Source: JBBTSG01 sp038064775
Lineage (GTDB): Bacteria > Patescibacteriota > Minisyncoccia > UBA6257 > GWB1-50-10
Direction: 5' to 3'
DNA: 39,060 nt
Assembly (NCBI GenBank): GCA_038064775.1
Contig: JBBTSG010000020.1
Coordinates: 1-39,060, forward strand
A program made the position numbers and the translations under genes. A model generated the notes under the pieces. That model had not been told where the DNA came from and did no database searches. It worked only from the letters and a program-made list of their open reading frames with translations. Below, piece by piece: positions 31,057 to 37,752 of the stretch. Positions within the stretch are counted from its first letter, which is position 1. Every line of letters starts with the position of its first letter.

Positions 31057-31176
31057 GTCCTGATGCGATTCTCTTTCTCCTGCTCGACTGGTGGTAACGC
31101 TTTCTTCCAATGTTGGAGTTCAGGACTCGGGTATCAACATCCGAGAATGCGGGTTCAAATCCTGCAAGCAACCACC
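31057..31176 (+). ncRNA. Structured RNA with tRNA-like 3' end (possible class II or intron-bearing tRNA)
   Basis: The 3' part has a canonical T-arm (GCGGG-TTCAAAT-CCTGC, 31149-31165), preceded by a CTCGG…CCGAG hairpin (31126-31145) resembling a long variable arm or anticodon arm. A 7-bp stem (GTCCTGA 31057-31063, TCAGGAC 31120-31126) encloses about 56 nt. I cannot find a matching D-arm or 5' acceptor strand, so it is not a confirmed tRNA. It may be a tRNA with an intron or a degenerate copy. Together with the preceding tRNA and the terminator at 31186 it fills the 384-nt gap before 31237. Confidence 0.4.
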
Positions 31177-31185
31177 TTATATTTT

Positions 31186-31220
31186 AACCCGTCTTTCGAT
31201 AAACTCAGGACGGGTTTTTT
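31186..31220 (+). terminator. Terminator with REP-like loop
   Basis: AACCCGTC (31186-31193) and GACGGGTT (31209-31216), followed by T6. The interior (CTTTCGATAAACTCAGGAC) resembles the TTCGACAAGCTCA repeat family, so it may be a domesticated repeat. Confidence 0.8.
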
Positions 31221-31224
31221 ATTG

Positions 31225-31230
31225 TAAAAT
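31225..31230 (+). promoter_or_regulatory. -10 box, leaderless-type
   Basis: TAAAAT ending 6 nt before ATG 31237, immediately after the preceding terminator's T run. Confidence 0.6.
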
Positions 31231-31236
31231 TATCTT

Positions 31237-31713
31237 ATGAAAGATATGGTTGTTGTTTTGCATAATATTAGGAGTTTGCATAATGTTGGTTCAATTTTCC
31301 GGACGGCTGATGCCGCTAGTGTTTGTAAAATTTATCTTTGTGGCATTACACCAACTCCACTTGATCGTTTCAACAAACCGCGTGGGCAGTTTACTAAAGT
31401 CTCTTTGGGCGCGGAAAAATCAGTGACTTACGAAAAAATCAGTAAAACCACCATAATTATTAAAAAATTGCGAGAGGCGGGTTATAAAATTTTTGCGGTC
31501 GAGCAATCAAAAAAATCAAAGGAATATTTTCGGTTTCAAAAAGCGGCTAAGAAGCAGAAAATCGCTGTTATTTTAGGGAACGAAGTGCGCGGTCTCCCGC
31601 CCGCGATTTTAAAGCTAGCGGACAAAATTTTGGAAATTCCAATGGCTGGAAAAAAAGAATCGCTGAACGTGGCAGTTGCCTTTGGCATCGTTATTTATCG
31701 GCTTATTTATTAG
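31237..31713 (+). CDS. SpoU/TrmH-family RNA 2'-O-ribose methyltransferase
   Basis: 158 aa, SPOUT knot fold. Motif 1: VLHNIRSLHNVGSIFRTADA (Asn and Arg of the active site). Motif 2: VILGNEVRGLPPAIL. Motif 3: IPMAGKKESLNVAVAFGIVIY, which builds the S-adenosylmethionine pocket. It methylates tRNA or rRNA ribose; the substrate cannot be told from sequence. It is short because it lacks an N-terminal substrate-binding extension. Confidence 0.92.
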   Translation: MKDMVVVLHNIRSLHNVGSIFRTADAASVCKIYLCGITPTPLDRFNKPRGQFTKVSLGAEKSVTYEKISKTTIIIKKLREAGYKIFAVEQSKKSKEYFRFQKAAKKQKIAVILGNEVRGLPPAILKLADKILEIPMAGKKESLNVAVAFGIVIYRLIY

Positions 31714-31731
31714 TAGTATAATTTTAAGTAA

Positions 31732-32229
31732 ATGACGTCTAACTCTAAATTTTTAGTTATTTTAACTGGTTTCCTAGTTGGTGTTTTTGTATTCGCGCTA
31801 ATTTTTTTAAATCAACTTGGCACGGGCAGCGCAAAAAGAGAAATTAAAATAAATGGTCAGGTTATTATTGCTGATTATGTGGCGGACGAAACAAGCAGAG
31901 AAAAAGGCCTTTCTGGTCGCGACCACTTAGGTTTTAACGAAGGGATGCTTTTTAATTTTGACCAGTCGGCAAACTACGGTTTTTGGATGAAAGATATGAA
32001 GTTTCCGATTGACATTATTTGGATTCATGAAAATAAAATAGTTGGTTTTGAGGAAAACATTGATCCGCAAATCGGCGCAAACTCAGCAGAGTTAAAAGTT
32101 TATTATCCAGGAACGCCCGTTGAACGCGTGCTTGAACTCTCGGCTGGCCGAGCAAAAATATTGGGCGCAAAAATTGGCGACAACGTAATGATTTTACCTT
32201 TTGTGCGTCAATTCGCCGCTCAAAACTAG
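31732..32229 (+). CDS. DUF192 family protein, membrane-anchored/secreted
   Basis: 165 aa. An N-terminal hydrophobic helix (FLVILTGFLVGVFVFALIFL) acts as signal or anchor. The DUF192 domain shows DETSREKGLSGRDHLGFNEG, MLFNFD, FWMKDMKFPIDIIWI and the Pro-rich end. The molecular function of DUF192 is unknown. A TATAAT (31717-31722) lies 9 nt before the ATG. Confidence 0.88.
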   Translation: MTSNSKFLVILTGFLVGVFVFALIFLNQLGTGSAKREIKINGQVIIADYVADETSREKGLSGRDHLGFNEGMLFNFDQSANYGFWMKDMKFPIDIIWIHENKIVGFEENIDPQIGANSAELKVYYPGTPVERVLELSAGRAKILGAKIGDNVMILPFVRQFAAQN

Positions 32230-32266
32230 TGAAAGATAAAATTTTCTGTCTCAACAAAAAATTTGA

Positions 32267-32272
32267 TATAAT
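32267..32272 (+). promoter_or_regulatory. -10 box (extended), leaderless-type, for gap
   Basis: TGA-TATAAT ending 6 nt before ATG 32279, with no Shine-Dalgarno. Confidence 0.65.
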
Positions 32273-32278
32273 GAATTA

Positions 32279-33334
32279 ATGACAAAAATGGTTCGACAGG
32301 CTCACCATCCTGAGCGTAGCCGAAGGATAGCGATAAACGGGTTTGGGAGAATTGGCCGTCTTTTTTTCCGCCAAGCTTTTGGCGCGAAGGATTTAGAAAT
32401 TGTGGCGATAAATGATTTAGGTGATGTGGAAAATTTAGCGTATTTGCTGAAATACGATACGGTTTACGGTCGCTACGGCAAAGAAGTAGAAGTAAAAGGC
32501 GGTAATCTTGTGGTGGACGGCAAGAAAATTTCTTTCATCCAAGAAAAAGATGCTAGCAAATTACCTTGGAAAAAATTAGGAGTTGATATCGTGATTGAAT
32601 CAACGGGCATTTTTGAATCCTACGAAAAATCCAAAATTCATTTAACGGCGGGCGCTAAGCGGGTGATTATCACGGCGCCGGCAAAAGACGATGACGGCAC
32701 GCTCGGGAAAACTGTTTTGATGGGCGTGAATGATAAAGATTTAAAAATTGTTGAACTTACTTCGAACGGAAGTTGCACCACAAACGCCGCTTCGCCCGTA
32801 TTGCAAATTATGTCTGAAAACCTTGGTGTAAAAAAAGCAGTTTTATCTACTGTTCACGCTTATACTGCCACTCAAGGAATTGTTGACGGGCCGACAAAAG
32901 GCGATGATTTCCGGCGCGGTCGCGCCGCCGCTCAAAATATCGTGCCATCTTTTACTGGCGCGGCTATTGCGGTAACGCGAGTAATTAAAGATTTAGCGGG
33001 TAAGTTTGACGGCATTGCTATTCGAGTGCCGATCGCAACCGGCTCTATCGCTGATATTACTTTTGTTTCGGCGCGAAAAACTTCTGTCAAAGAAATTAAC
33101 GAAATTTTTAAAAAAGCGGTCAAAGAAAAACGCTGGCAGGGAATTTTGAAAGTGACGGAAGATCAGCTTGTTTCTTCCGATATTATCGGCGAACCCTATG
33201 GCGCGATTGTGGACTTAAATTTCACGAAAGTCATTGACGGCGACTTGGTGAAAATTCTTTCTTGGTACGATAATGAGGCGGGCTATGCGGCAATGTTGTT
33301 GAAACACGTAGAAGGCGTTGCCGAACTTATTTAA
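32279..33334 (+). CDS. gap: Glyceraldehyde-3-phosphate dehydrogenase
   Basis: 351 aa; oxidises G3P with phosphate and NAD(P). Rossmann start IAINGFGRIGRLFFRQAF, catalytic Cys in TSNGSCTTNAASPVL, ATQGIVDGPTKGDDFRRGR, GAAIAVTRVIKDLAGKFDGIA, and SWYDNEAGYAAML. The N-terminus carries an extra segment, M-V-R-Q-A-H-H-P-E-R-S-R-R, between M-T-K and I-A-I-N-G-F-G, encoded by a REP-like palindrome (32289-32329). Without it the protein would begin M-T-K-I-A-I-N-G-F-G, the normal family start. It heads a carbon-metabolism run: rpiB begins 6 nt after its stop. Confidence 0.96.
   Translation: MTKMVRQAHHPERSRRIAINGFGRIGRLFFRQAFGAKDLEIVAINDLGDVENLAYLLKYDTVYGRYGKEVEVKGGNLVVDGKKISFIQEKDASKLPWKKLGVDIVIESTGIFESYEKSKIHLTAGAKRVIITAPAKDDDGTLGKTVLMGVNDKDLKIVELTSNGSCTTNAASPVLQIMSENLGVKKAVLSTVHAYTATQGIVDGPTKGDDFRRGRAAAQNIVPSFTGAAIAVTRVIKDLAGKFDGIAIRVPIATGSIADITFVSARKTSVKEINEIFKKAVKEKRWQGILKVTEDQLVSSDIIGEPYGAIVDLNFTKVIDGDLVKILSWYDNEAGYAAMLLKHVEGVAELI
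32289..32329. repeat. REP-like palindromic element inside the 5' end of gap
   Basis: The stretch GGTTCGACAGGCTCACCATC, followed by CTGAGCGTAGCCGAAGGATA, contains facing GGTTCGACAGGCTCA and TGAGCGTAGCCGAAGG arms. The 'V-R-Q-A-H-H-P-E-R-S-R' reading is a well-known mark of this dispersed repeat when translated. It lies in frame between codons 3 and 17. Confidence 0.85.
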
Positions 33335-33340
33335 ATTAAA

Positions 33341-33814
33341 ATGATTATCTACATTGGCGCCGATCATCGCGGATTCGAACTTAAAAATTATGTCAAAATT
33401 TTTTTGAAAGAACTTGGTTATCAGTTCGGCGATTTAGGGGATAGTGAAAATAATGAAAATGATGACTATCCGGATTTTGCCGCCGCAGTCGCGAAAAAAG
33501 TGAGCTTAGACCACGAGAATAGCAAGGGAATTTTAATTTGCGGCGCGGCAAACGGCGTGGCAATTACCGCCAATAAATTTTTAAATGTTCGAGCGGCGGT
33601 CGCGATGGATTCAGATCAGGCCTTTGATAGCCGTAACGATAATGACGCAAACGTGCTTTGCCTTGCCTCTGATTACGTGACTCCTGAAGAAACTCGAAAA
33701 ATAGTTTTTACTTGGTTGCAAACTGCTTTTGACGGTGGAGAAAGATTTCGCCGCCGCTTGAATAAGATTTCAGATATTGAGCTTAAAAATATTCGGCCGG
33801 TTAATGAAGAATAA
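33341..33814 (+). CDS. rpiB: Ribose-5-phosphate isomerase B (RpiB/LacAB family)
   Basis: 157 aa; interconverts ribose-5-P and ribulose-5-P. IGADHRGFELKNYVKIFLKE (N-terminal Asp-His), GDLGDSENNENDDYPDFA, ILICGAANGVAITANKF (catalytic Cys retained; usual CGSGIG reads CGAANG), DSRNDNDANVLCLA and GGERFRRRLNKI. The usual S-R-E/x-H-N-N-A-N-V-L reads S-R-N-D-N-D-A-N-V-L, so the conserved His there is replaced by Asp. Placement beside rpe and transketolase supports the pentose-phosphate role. Confidence 0.88.
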   Translation: MIIYIGADHRGFELKNYVKIFLKELGYQFGDLGDSENNENDDYPDFAAAVAKKVSLDHENSKGILICGAANGVAITANKFLNVRAAVAMDSDQAFDSRNDNDANVLCLASDYVTPEETRKIVFTWLQTAFDGGERFRRRLNKISDIELKNIRPVNEE

Positions 33815-34451
33815 AATGGAAGTTATTCCGGTAATAAACTGCCCTGATTTCGAGTGCGTTCAATCGAAATTAGACAAGCTTGAAAATCTTGGGAACGAGT
33901 GGATTCACGTTGACGTTGCCGACGGCAGTTTTACGCCGTATAAAAATTGGCACAACTCCAAAGATTTAAAAACTAATTTCAATATTGAAGTTCATCTGAT
34001 GGTTAAAAATCCTGAAGCGGTGGTCGGAGATTGGCTTAAGGCGGGCGCGAAGCGAATAATTGTTCACGTTGAAACGCTTGATGGTCCGGAAGGTGAGAAA
34101 TTGCAGAAAATTTTTGAAACCTGCGCGCACTACGATGCGGAAATAATGCTTGCCTCGAATCCTGATACGCTTTTTGAAGAACTAATTCCATATTTTGATA
34201 TCATTTTCTCTTTTCAATGTTTGGCGGTTAGTCCTGGTCCGGCCGGCCAAAAATTTGATTCGAATATTCTCGAAAAAATAAAATTAATCAGAGAAAGATT
34301 ACCAGATGCTTTAATTGAAATTGACGGCGGAATAAATCGCGAGATTGCGAAATTAGTAAATGTTGCGGGGGCGGATATTGTGGCAGCCGGCACTTACATT
34401 TTTTCCCGCGAAAACATGAAAACCGCCTACGACGAACTCCAAAACGTTTAG
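33804..34451 (+). CDS. rpe: Ribulose-phosphate 3-epimerase
   Basis: About 215 aa TIM barrel that interconverts ribulose-5-P and xylulose-5-P. IIPAINC-like start (VIPVINCPDF), IHVDVADGSFTP (His/Asp of the metal site; usual MDG reads ADG), VHLMVKNPE, LAVSPGPAGQKFDS, and LIEIDGGINREIAKL (second Asp), AAGTYIF. I chose ATG 33804, which overlaps rpiB by 11 nt. ATG 33816, just after the rpiB stop, is equally possible, while an upstream start inside rpiB (33777) is not needed. Confidence 0.9.
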   Translation: MKNKMEVIPVINCPDFECVQSKLDKLENLGNEWIHVDVADGSFTPYKNWHNSKDLKTNFNIEVHLMVKNPEAVVGDWLKAGAKRIIVHVETLDGPEGEKLQKIFETCAHYDAEIMLASNPDTLFEELIPYFDIIFSFQCLAVSPGPAGQKFDSNILEKIKLIRERLPDALIEIDGGINREIAKLVNVAGADIVAAGTYIFSRENMKTAYDELQNV

Positions 34452-34459
34452 AATTAAGT

Positions 34460-34465
34460 TATAAT
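34460..34465 (+). promoter_or_regulatory. -10 box, leaderless-type, for tktN
   Basis: TATAAT ending 7 nt before ATG 34473, in the 21-nt gap after rpe. Confidence 0.6.
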
Positions 34466-34472
34466 TAAACAG

Positions 34473-35333
34473 ATGGAACCGATTCACGACGATAAATTAA
34501 AACGGCTTGAGCAATTATCTAATCGCATTCGGGAAAAAGTTATTGAAACTTTACTTGAAGCCGGTTCTGGCCACTCCGCCGGGCCTTTGGGTATGGCGGA
34601 CATTTTTACGGCGCTTTATTTTCACGTTTTAAACCACAATCCGAAAAAGCCCGACTGGCCTGATCGCGATCGGTTAATTTTATCTAACGGCCACATTTGT
34701 CCAATCCGTTACGTGACAATGGCTTACGCTGATTATTTTCCGATGGAAGAATTAAAAACTTTGCGGAAAATAAATTCCCGTTTGCAAGGCCATCCGCACC
34801 GCACGGCTTTGCCGGGCGTGGAAACAACCTCCGGCCCATTAGGTTCCGGACTTTCGCAGGCGATTGGCGTGGCGCTCGCGGCGAAGCTTGATAATAAAAA
34901 ATATCGTGTTTACTGCCTTACTTCCGATGGCGAACATCAGGAAGGCAATCTTTGGGAAGCAATAATGTTTGCCGGCAAAAATAAATTATCCAATCTCACG
35001 GTTATTGTTGACCGCAACAACATTCAAATCGATGGCTTTACGGAAAAAATAATGCCGCTTGAACCGCTTAAAGATAAATATGAATCTTTCAACTGGCACG
35101 TTTTAGAAATTGACGGCCACAACATGGTCGAGTTAGTTTCCGCGATAAGCGAAGCGCAGGCAATTTATGAAAAACCAACGGTGATTATCGCTCACACTAT
35201 TCCCGGTCGAGGAGTGAGTTTTATGGAGCGTGATTATACTTGGCACGGCAAACCGCCGAATAAAGAAGAAGCGGCGCGTGCTTTAGCGGAACTGCGGACT
35301 TTAGGAGAAAGAATTCAGTCGGAACATCAATAA
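34473..35333 (+). CDS. Transketolase, N-terminal (thiamine-diphosphate-binding) half
   Basis: 286 aa, corresponding to the first half of transketolase. SGHSAGPLGMADIFTALYFH, DRLILSNGHICPIRY, TTSGPLGSGLSQAIGVALA and the ThDP/Mg motif SDGEHQEGNLWEA…VDRNNIQIDG. It pairs with the C-terminal half encoded at 35713. The split form is common in archaea and several bacterial lineages including CPR. Together they move two-carbon units between sugar phosphates. Confidence 0.93.
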   Translation: MEPIHDDKLKRLEQLSNRIREKVIETLLEAGSGHSAGPLGMADIFTALYFHVLNHNPKKPDWPDRDRLILSNGHICPIRYVTMAYADYFPMEELKTLRKINSRLQGHPHRTALPGVETTSGPLGSGLSQAIGVALAAKLDNKKYRVYCLTSDGEHQEGNLWEAIMFAGKNKLSNLTVIVDRNNIQIDGFTEKIMPLEPLKDKYESFNWHVLEIDGHNMVELVSAISEAQAIYEKPTVIIAHTIPGRGVSFMERDYTWHGKPPNKEEAARALAELRTLGERIQSEHQ

Positions 35334-35351
35334 AATTAAACTATAAACAAC

Positions 35352-35720
35352 ATGACAAAATATCCATTAATTAGAAAAATTTACTTGTATCTTTTCGCAA
35401 TGATCGGTTTGGTTTTAGTAGTAATCGGCGTGGTGCGGTTGGTTGGCTTGGGATTAAAAACTTACGTTTTTACGAACGCCGACACTTATTACGAATATCC
35501 AATGGCACGGCCGATAAAAACGCCAACATCTGACACAGGCACGAAAGAAGAATTTATTCAGCCGACCAAAGAAGAAGTTGAGGATTATAACAGGAAACAG
35601 CAAGCGGCTAATCGGGAAAGGGAAGCGGCCGAATCAATCGCTTTCATGGTTGTTGGTTTCCCACTTTATCTTTACCACTGGATAGTTATTAAAAAAGACA
35701 AGAAAGAAGAAAATGCTTAA
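35352..35720 (+). CDS. Small two-helix membrane protein between the transketolase halves
   Basis: 122 aa. Membrane helices near residues 10-33 (IYLYLFAMIGLVLVVIGVV) and 95-112 (IAFMVVGFPLYLYHWIVI), with an extracellular or cytoplasmic loop rich in Thr, Pro and Glu between them and a Lys/Glu tail. The fold resembles DUF5671-type membrane proteins, but I am not certain. Its stop overlaps the start of tktC by 8 nt, so it is translated with it. Confidence 0.65.
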   Translation: MTKYPLIRKIYLYLFAMIGLVLVVIGVVRLVGLGLKTYVFTNADTYYEYPMARPIKTPTSDTGTKEEFIQPTKEEVEDYNRKQQAANREREAAESIAFMVVGFPLYLYHWIVIKKDKKEENA

Positions 35721-36702
35721 TGAAGGGGTAAACCTTAATCAGAAAATTTTTGACGAAGACGTTCTAATGAAGCCAACGCGCCACGGTTATGGCGAAGGAT
35801 TAGTTTTTGCCGGTGAGCATAATAAAAACGTGGTAGCGCTTTGCGCGGATTTAACCGAATCCACTCGAGTAGAAGAATTCGCCAAAAAGTTTCCGGAAAG
35901 ATTTTTTGAAGTGGGCGTAGCCGAACAAAACATGGCGACCATTGCCGCTGGTTTGGGCATTTCCGGCAAAATTCCTTTCATTTCTTCCTACGCCACTTTT
36001 TCGCCGGGCAGAAATTATGAACAGATTCGCACAACCATTGCTTACAACGATTCAAACGTGAAAATTGCCGGTCATCATGCCGGGATTTCGGTGGGGCCGG
36101 ACGGCGCCACTCATCAAGCAACCGAAGACATCGCGATTATGCGGGTGATACCGAATATGAAAGTTTTTGTGCCGTGCGACGCGATTGAAGCGCGAAAAGC
36201 AACAATTGCGGCGGCGAAAGTTTGGGGGCCGGTTTATCTTCGCTACGGTCGCGAAAAAAGCGCGGTTATTACAACCGAGAAAACGCCTTTCACGCCGGGC
36301 AAAGCGGAAATTTTCTGGATGTCAAAAAAGCCGCAAGTCGCGATTATCACCTGCGGTATTTTGGTTTATAACGCGCTTCTTGCCGCCCGTGATTTGGAAA
36401 AAGAAGGAATCGGCACAATTGTTTTAAATAATCACACAATTAAACCGCTGGATGAAAATACTATTTTAGAAATTGCAAAAAAGTGCGACGCGGTTGTCAC
36501 AGTTGAAGAACATCAAATTATGGGCGGCTTAGGCAGCGCCGTTGCCGAATTTTTAGCCAAAAAATATCCTGTGCCAATTGAATTTGTCGGACTTCACGAC
36601 ACTTTCGGTGAATCCGGAAAACCAACCGAGCTTTTAGAAAAATATGGTATGGGCGTGAAAGACATCAAATCCGCCGTAGAAAAAGTGATTAAAAGAAAGT
36701 AA
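35713..36702 (+). CDS. Transketolase, C-terminal half
   Basis: 329 aa, covering the pyrimidine-binding and C-terminal domains. FFEVGVAEQNMATIAAGLGI (catalytic Glu), PFISSYATFSPGRNYEQIR, AGHHAGISVGPDGATHQATE, VYLRYGREKSAV, then ITCGILVYNALLAA and VTVEEHQIMGGLGSAVAEF. It partners the protein at 34473. The first 7 or so codons overlap the membrane-protein gene. Confidence 0.93.
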   Translation: MLNEGVNLNQKIFDEDVLMKPTRHGYGEGLVFAGEHNKNVVALCADLTESTRVEEFAKKFPERFFEVGVAEQNMATIAAGLGISGKIPFISSYATFSPGRNYEQIRTTIAYNDSNVKIAGHHAGISVGPDGATHQATEDIAIMRVIPNMKVFVPCDAIEARKATIAAAKVWGPVYLRYGREKSAVITTEKTPFTPGKAEIFWMSKKPQVAIITCGILVYNALLAARDLEKEGIGTIVLNNHTIKPLDENTILEIAKKCDAVVTVEEHQIMGGLGSAVAEFLAKKYPVPIEFVGLHDTFGESGKPTELLEKYGMGVKDIKSAVEKVIKRK

Positions 36703-36726
36703 ATAGCAAAATTTCATAATTACTGA

Positions 36727-36732
36727 TATAAT
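36727..36732 (+). promoter_or_regulatory. -10 box (extended), leaderless-type, for the PfkB kinase
   Basis: TGA-TATAAT ending 7 nt before ATG 36740. Confidence 0.65.
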
Positions 36733-36739
36733 CAAATCA

Positions 36740-37747
36740 ATGTTTGACGTAGTTACTATTGGCACGGCTACACGGGACGTTTTCTTAACGAGCCCGCTTT
36801 TCAAAGTATTGAAAGATCCTAAGCATTTGCTCGCGTTGGGCTTTAAAACGGGAGAGGCGGAATGTTTTGCTTTAGGCGGGAAACTCGACGTTAATAAGCC
36901 AATCTTTACTCTTGGCGGCGGAGCGGCAAACGCGGCTGTTACTTTTGCGCGGCAAGGGTTAAAAGCAGCCGTGGTAATTAAACTTGGCGATGATAATTTA
37001 GGCGAAGCAGTTATGTCTGATCTTAAAAAAGAAAAAGTAACACCGCTTGTTTCTCTAGATAAAAACGTTGGCACCGCTTATTCCACAATTCTTATCACGC
37101 CGGAGGGCGAACGGACTATTTTAGTTTATCGTGGCGCTTCCGCCGATTTTAAGAAAAAAGAAATTCCATTCTCAAAACTTAGAGCGAATTGGGCCTACAT
37201 TGTTCCGGGTAATATTGATTTATCGCTCATGAGAGAAATCATTGCCGATTTAAGAAAGAAAGGAATTTCGATTGCGATGAATCCTTCAAAACATTATGTG
37301 GAAATGGGAGCAACGAAACTGAAAGATATTTTGAATAAAATTCAGCTGGTTATAATGAACCGCGAAGAAGCGTCAATTTTAACCAACCTTGATTATAAAA
37401 AAGAGCGGGCGATTTTTAAAAAATTTGACGAATTAGTGCATGGCATAGCCGTTTTAACCGACGGCCGAAACGGCTCGATGGTCTCCGACGGCCGTTATAT
37501 CTACCGTGCCGGAGTTTTTAAAGATAAAAAAGTGGTTGACCGAACTGGCGCGGGCGACGCTTTTGGTTCTGGTTTTGTCGCTGGCCTCATTCAAAAACAC
37601 GATATTAACCACGCTTTGCGTGTGGCGAGCGCGAACGCCACTTCCGTTGTTGAACAAATTGGCGCAGAGGAGGGTATTTTGCGCCGTAAAGATTTAGAAA
37701 GCAATCGTTTTAAGTATTTAGATTTAGATGTTGAACCGCTCGGATAA
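36740..37747 (+). CDS. PfkB-family carbohydrate (or nucleoside) kinase
   Basis: 335 aa. Ribokinase fold: LGGGAANAAVTFARQGLKAA near the start, IVPGNIDLSLMREII, MNREEASIL, AVLTDGRNGSMVSDG and the catalytic/anion-hole motif DRTGAGDAFGSGFVAGLI. Substrate is not readable from sequence; candidates are a sugar, fructose-phosphate or a nucleoside. In a run with gap, rpe, transketolase and aldolase, a sugar-phosphate role is plausible. The next gene starts 5 nt after its stop. Confidence 0.9.
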   Translation: MFDVVTIGTATRDVFLTSPLFKVLKDPKHLLALGFKTGEAECFALGGKLDVNKPIFTLGGGAANAAVTFARQGLKAAVVIKLGDDNLGEAVMSDLKKEKVTPLVSLDKNVGTAYSTILITPEGERTILVYRGASADFKKKEIPFSKLRANWAYIVPGNIDLSLMREIIADLRKKGISIAMNPSKHYVEMGATKLKDILNKIQLVIMNREEASILTNLDYKKERAIFKKFDELVHGIAVLTDGRNGSMVSDGRYIYRAGVFKDKKVVDRTGAGDAFGSGFVAGLIQKHDINHALRVASANATSVVEQIGAEEGILRRKDLESNRFKYLDLDVEPLG

Positions 37748-37752
37748 AAAAT

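Noticed and set aside
31085..31105. GGTGGTAACGC resembles the T-box antiterminator motif.
   Set aside because: There is no specifier stem or following antiterminator/terminator pair in the right order, and the downstream gene is an RNA methyltransferase, not an aminoacyl-tRNA or amino-acid gene.
31020..31176. tmRNA (ssrA) considered because of the T-arm ending.
   Set aside because: No 5' acceptor strand pairing with the 3' end, no tag-peptide reading frame and no pseudoknots recognised within a few hundred nt upstream.
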